From Saccharophagus degradans 2-40 (lineage in GTDB: Bacteria > Pseudomonadota > Gammaproteobacteria > Pseudomonadales > Cellvibrionaceae): a stretch of DNA of 64,000 bases. The notes under the pieces were generated by a model. The model was not told where the DNA came from and searched no databases. It saw nothing but the letters and a program-made list of their open reading frames with translations. Positions 60,809 through 64,000 of the stretch are shown in pieces. The position numbers were made by a program, and so were the translations under genes. Location of the stretch: positions 4,897,684 through 4,961,683 of the forward strand of contig NC_007912.1 of assembly GCF_000013665.1 (NCBI RefSeq). The letters are read 5' to 3'. Every line of letters begins with the position of its first letter. The first letter of the stretch is position 1.

Positions 60809-63800
60809 TTACACCTCATTCTTTTGCTGCGCAACCACCATAAAATATAGTGCGGGCAATACCAGCAGCGTTAGCAATACAGCACTCACCATGCCACCCA
60901 CCATGGGTGCGGCGAGCCTGCTCATAATTTCCGAGCCGGTACCATCGCCTAGCATAATAGGTACCAAGCCAATAATAGTTGCACCGGCGGTCATTACTAC
61001 TGGTCTTACACGCTTAGCTGCGCCTTGTAGCAGGGCCTGTTGTAATTGCAGTTTGGTTGGCGCTTTGTGGGCAATCAATAAATCCCTATAGGCGTGATCT
61101 AAATACACCAACATAATAACCCCTGTTTCGGCGGCAACCCCAGCCAGTGCAATAAAGCCCACACCCACCGCAATAGAAAAATCAAAATTCAGCCAATACA
61201 TTAGCCACACACTGCCAACTAACGAAAGCGGCAGCGTAACAACCAGCATAGCAACCGGTGCTACTCGCCTAAAATTTAAATACAACAGCACAATAATTAT
61301 GGCGAGCGTAAGTGGAATTACGTAACTTAGCTTCTCTTTAGCGCGCTCCATATATTCATATTGGCCAGCCCATGTAATGGTATAGCCCGCGGGTAAATCT
61401 AACTGCTGCGTCACTATTTTTTTTGCTTGCGCAACGTAACTTCCCACATCTACTTTTTCTATATCTACATATACCCAACCGTTTATGCGCGCGTTTTCAC
61501 TTTTAATGCTGGGTGCGCCATCCTCTATTTTTACGTGCGCTACATCGCCCAGGGCAATACGCTGGCCATTAGGTGTAACAATTGGCAATAGCGCAAGCTG
61601 CTCGGGGGATGCACGATAGGATTGCGGGTAGCGGATATTTACGGGGTAACGCTCCAACCCTTCTACCGTATAAGTCACATTGGTGCCGCCAATAGCGGAC
61701 GCTATCACCTGTTGTACATCGGCAATATTTAAACCAAAGCGCGCGGCTTTTTCACGCTGTATATCCACTTTTATATAACGCCCACCAGCAACCCGCTCGG
61801 AATACACCGAAGCGGTACCCTGTACTTGTGGCAATATATTTTCTAGTTGCTCACCAATACTTTGTATAGTTGCAAGCTTAGGCCCTGCCACTTTAATACC
61901 CACTGGGGTTTTAATGCCTGTTGCTAACATATCTATGCGCGTTTTTATTGGCATAACCCATGTATTACTTACACCCGGCAGCGTTACCAAACTATTTAGC
62001 TCTTTCTGCAAACTTTCTGGGGTTACACCTGCGCGCCATTCACTGCGGGGCTTTAACTGAATAAAGGTTTCTATCATAGATAGCGGCGCAGGATCGGTGG
62101 CAGTTTCTGCACGACCTATTTTGCCAAATACATTTTTTACTTCTGGTACGGTGGCAATAAGCTTGTCGGTTTGTTGTAGTATTTCGCGCGCTTTACCAAT
62201 AGAAATACCGGGGTAGGTAGTAGGCATATACATCATATCGCCTTCGTCCAACTGCGGCATAAACTCACTGCCAATACGCTGCACAGGGTACCAACTGCTT
62301 ACCAATACTATTAGCGCCACCAACAAGGTGCTTTTAGGAAAGCGCAATACGCCCGATAAAAGTGGCGTATAGGCAGCAATTAATAACCGATTAACCGGGT
62401 TTTTATTCTCGGCAATAATATTACCGCGTATAAAATACCCCATTAACACCGGCACAAGTGTAATGGCTAAGCCAGCAGCAGCAGCCATTGCGTAGGTTTT
62501 GGTGTAGGCCAAGGGCGAAAACATACGCCCCTCTTGGGCCTCTAAGGTAAATACTGGAATAAAGCTTACGGTAATAATTAACAAACTAAAAAATAAAGCG
62601 GGGCCAACTTCAGTGGCAGCGGCGCCCACAACATGCCAGCGATTTTTATCGGTTAGCTCACCGCCTTCGGCTTTGAGTTTTTCTATATGCTTGTGCATAT
62701 TTTCTATCAGTACTATGGCCCCATCTACCATTGCGCCAATGGCAATAGCTATACCACCCAAGCTCATTATGTTGGCATTTAAACCCTGAAAATACATAAC
62801 GCTAAATGCGGCTAAAATACCGATGGGTAAACTTACTATGGCCACTAGAGAAGAGCGAATGTGAAATAGAAATACAATACATACCAACGCTACCATCACC
62901 AGCTCTTCGACTAGCTTGTGCCATAAATTATTAATAGCGCGCTCTATTAAACCCGAGCGATCGTAAACGGTAACTATTTCTACCCCATCGGGCAGGCCTT
63001 GTTTAATACTGGTTAATTTTTCTTTTACTGCGCGAATGGTAGATTGCGCGTTTTCTCCAAAACGCATTACCACCACGCCACCCACGGTTTCGCCTTGGCC
63101 ATTTAGCTCGCCAATACCGCGACGCATTTGAGGGCCAAAACCTATATTGGCAACATCTTTTAACAAAATAGGCGTGCCACTTACGTTCACACCTAGAGGA
63201 ATGGTTTCTAGATCTTTTTGGCTTTTAATGTAGCCCGTGGCGCGTACCATATATTCCGCTTCGGCCATTTCAATTACCGATGCGCCCACTTCTTGGTTTG
63301 CGCGCTTTATAGCATTTTGTATATGCGCAAGGGGTATTCCAAAGGCGCGCAATTTTTCTGGGTTAACTGTTACTTGATACTGTTTTACCATGCCGCCAAT
63401 AGCGGCTACTTCACTTACACCCTCTACGGTTTGCAGTTCATATTTTAAAAACCAATCCTGCAGGCTGCGCAGCTGGCTAATATCGTGCTTACCGGTTTTA
63501 TCTACCAGCGCATATACATACACCCAACCAACGCCTGTAGCATCTGGCCCCAATTGCGGTGTAGCTTCTGCAGGTAATGAAGGCGCCACTTGGCTTAAGT
63601 ATTCCAATACGCGACTGCGCGCCCAATACAAATCGGTTTTTTCGTTAAAAATTACGTAAACGTAAGAATCGCCAAAAAATGAATAACCCCGCACTGTGCG
63701 CGCACCGGGTACAGAAAGCATGGCAGTAGTAAGCGGGTAGGTCACTTGGTCTTCTACTACTTGCGGTGCTTGGCCAGGGTAGCTGGTTTTTATTATTACT

Positions 63801-63937
63801 TGCACATCGGATAAATCGGGTATGGCATCGACCGGTGTGTTGCGAATAGAAAAAATACCAACCCCCACCAGTATTGCAGTGGCGAGTAAAACAAAAAAGC
63901 GGTTGTGTATAGCCCAACGAATAATGGCAACAATCAT
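60809..63937 (-). CDS. cusA: CusA/CzcA-family heavy-metal RND pump (Cu/Ag type)
   Basis: The ATG at 63937 is chosen because the protein then starts with MIVAIIRWAIHNRF, as CusA does, and the previous gene ends just upstream. The ~1042-residue pump belongs to the heavy-metal RND class: IRNTPVDAIPDLSDVQVIIK, GIAIAIGAMVDGAIVLIENM at TM4. The three methionines that bind Cu(I)/Ag(I) in CusA are all conserved in context: MMYMPTTYPGIS, APLSMIETFIQLKP and RIDMLATGIKTPVGIKV. This predicts Cu/Ag export from the periplasm. It follows the tail of its adaptor gene, whose stop overlaps the pump's start region. Confidence 0.94.
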   Translation of the reverse strand: MIVAIIRWAIHNRFFVLLATAILVGVGIFSIRNTPVDAIPDLSDVQVIIKTSYPGQAPQVVEDQVTYPLTTAMLSVPGARTVRGYSFFGDSYVYVIFNEKTDLYWARSRVLEYLSQVAPSLPAEATPQLGPDATGVGWVYVYALVDKTGKHDISQLRSLQDWFLKYELQTVEGVSEVAAIGGMVKQYQVTVNPEKLRAFGIPLAHIQNAIKRANQEVGASVIEMAEAEYMVRATGYIKSQKDLETIPLGVNVSGTPILLKDVANIGFGPQMRRGIGELNGQGETVGGVVVMRFGENAQSTIRAVKEKLTSIKQGLPDGVEIVTVYDRSGLIERAINNLWHKLVEELVMVALVCIVFLFHIRSSLVAIVSLPIGILAAFSVMYFQGLNANIMSLGGIAIAIGAMVDGAIVLIENMHKHIEKLKAEGGELTDKNRWHVVGAAATEVGPALFFSLLIITVSFIPVFTLEAQEGRMFSPLAYTKTYAMAAAAGLAITLVPVLMGYFIRGNIIAENKNPVNRLLIAAYTPLLSGVLRFPKSTLLVALIVLVSSWYPVQRIGSEFMPQLDEGDMMYMPTTYPGISIGKAREILQQTDKLIATVPEVKNVFGKIGRAETATDPAPLSMIETFIQLKPRSEWRAGVTPESLQKELNSLVTLPGVSNTWVMPIKTRIDMLATGIKTPVGIKVAGPKLATIQSIGEQLENILPQVQGTASVYSERVAGGRYIKVDIQREKAARFGLNIADVQQVIASAIGGTNVTYTVEGLERYPVNIRYPQSYRASPEQLALLPIVTPNGQRIALGDVAHVKIEDGAPSIKSENARINGWVYVDIEKVDVGSYVAQAKKIVTQQLDLPAGYTITWAGQYEYMERAKEKLSYVIPLTLAIIIVLLYLNFRRVAPVAMLVVTLPLSLVGSVWLMYWLNFDFSIAVGVGFIALAGVAAETGVIMLVYLDHAYRDLLIAHKAPTKLQLQQALLQGAAKRVRPVVMTAGATIIGLVPIMLGDGTGSEIMSRLAAPMVGGMVSAVLLTLLVLPALYFMVVAQQKNEV

Positions 63938-63941
63938 GTTG

Positions 63942-64000
63942 TTATTTTGCACCTCCGCTTGCATGCGGCGCGGTGCCATTGGGTATATGCACCTGGGTAA
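63942..64000 (-). CDS. C-terminal tail of the upstream adaptor (CusB-like), cut by the window edge
   Basis: The last 18 codons of a minus-strand frame (TQVHIPNGTAPHASGGAK, then TAA at 63944-63942) run off the right edge. The stop lies 4 bp before the CusA start codon. In CusCBA-type operons cusB directly precedes cusA, so this is most likely the adaptor's C-terminus. Too little is visible for proof. Confidence 0.5.
   Translation of the reverse strand, partial: TQVHIPNGTAPHASGGAK

Noticed and set aside
60809-63979. Longer start for cusA at 63979.
   Set aside because: The extension overlaps the end of the preceding adaptor gene and does not resemble CusA N-termini; the ATG at 63937 does.

Overview
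The window looks like chromosome of a marine, polysaccharide-degrading gammaproteobacterium of the Saccharophagus/Teredinibacter/Cellvibrio type. This is an inference from gene content. The supporting features are secreted multidomain enzymes with CBM6 modules, a long polyserine linker, a GH2 beta-galactosidase, a PL14-like lyase, many lipoproteins, a PEP-CTERM protein, and moderate GC with AT-rich intergenic DNA. I see no rRNA, tRNA, CRISPR array, prophage or intact insertion sequence.

Layout. 1-8.4 kb: a secreted beta-galactosidase cut by the left edge, a 200-bp hairpin-rich repeat, an orphan immunity-like protein, a chromate transporter, and a TetR/ABC1-kinase pair. 8.6-14.1 kb: an exported KatG, a frameshifted secreted-protein gene ending in a 76-bp palindrome, and a DUF2141/membrane-protein pair divergent from a MarR regulator with a twin operator. 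14.1-14.4 kb: a 171-bp tandem duplication carrying REP-like hairpins. 14.8-16.5 kb: a secreted CBM6 protein, probably polysaccharide-active. 16.6-20.4 kb: an ECF sigma locus with three DUF4252 proteins and two near-identical ECF promoters. 20.8-27.7 kb: a DcrB/PsbP-like lipoprotein, a LytS/LytTR two-component system with LiaF-like and DUF4389 membrane proteins, and small membrane proteins.

27.8-36.4 kb: the second 200-bp repeat, a collagen-like/choice-of-anchor lipoprotein, an ion-homeostasis cluster (mgtE, mscS-type channel, CPA antiporter), a Bax-like glucosaminidase and a PEP-CTERM protein. 36.4-42.6 kb: a lipoprotein metalloprotease with a His-rich partner, tlyA, a PL14-like lyase and a sterol-desaturase family enzyme. 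42.8-45.3 kb: the most unusual unit, a TIR-TM-PASTA-PASTA-SH3 protein followed by a two-unit SLATT-like membrane protein and a small membrane protein.

45.4-54.7 kb: an EAL-domain remnant, an HD-type hydrolase, DUF2789, DUF4862, a secreted metzincin with beta/gamma-crystallin and CBM6 modules next to a prodomain-like protein, an HPP-family protein and an unrecognised two-gene unit. 54.8-64.0 kb: three metal/drug export units: an SO_0444-type permease, an AcrB-type RND pump with its adaptor, and a CusA-type Cu/Ag pump with the tail of its adaptor at the right edge.

Three themes recur. One is extracellular sugar-polymer use (beta-galactosidase, CBM6 proteins, PL14-like lyase, two of them with a similar TAATACCAA-containing palindrome upstream). 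The second is envelope sensing and ion or metal homeostasis. The third is a set of short structured intergenic repeats. The best candidates for undescribed biology are the TIR/PASTA/SLATT unit, the 200-bp hairpin repeat with compensatory changes, the ECF-DUF4252 locus, the metzincin with a detached prodomain-like neighbour, and the unknown pair at 52.6-54.7 kb.
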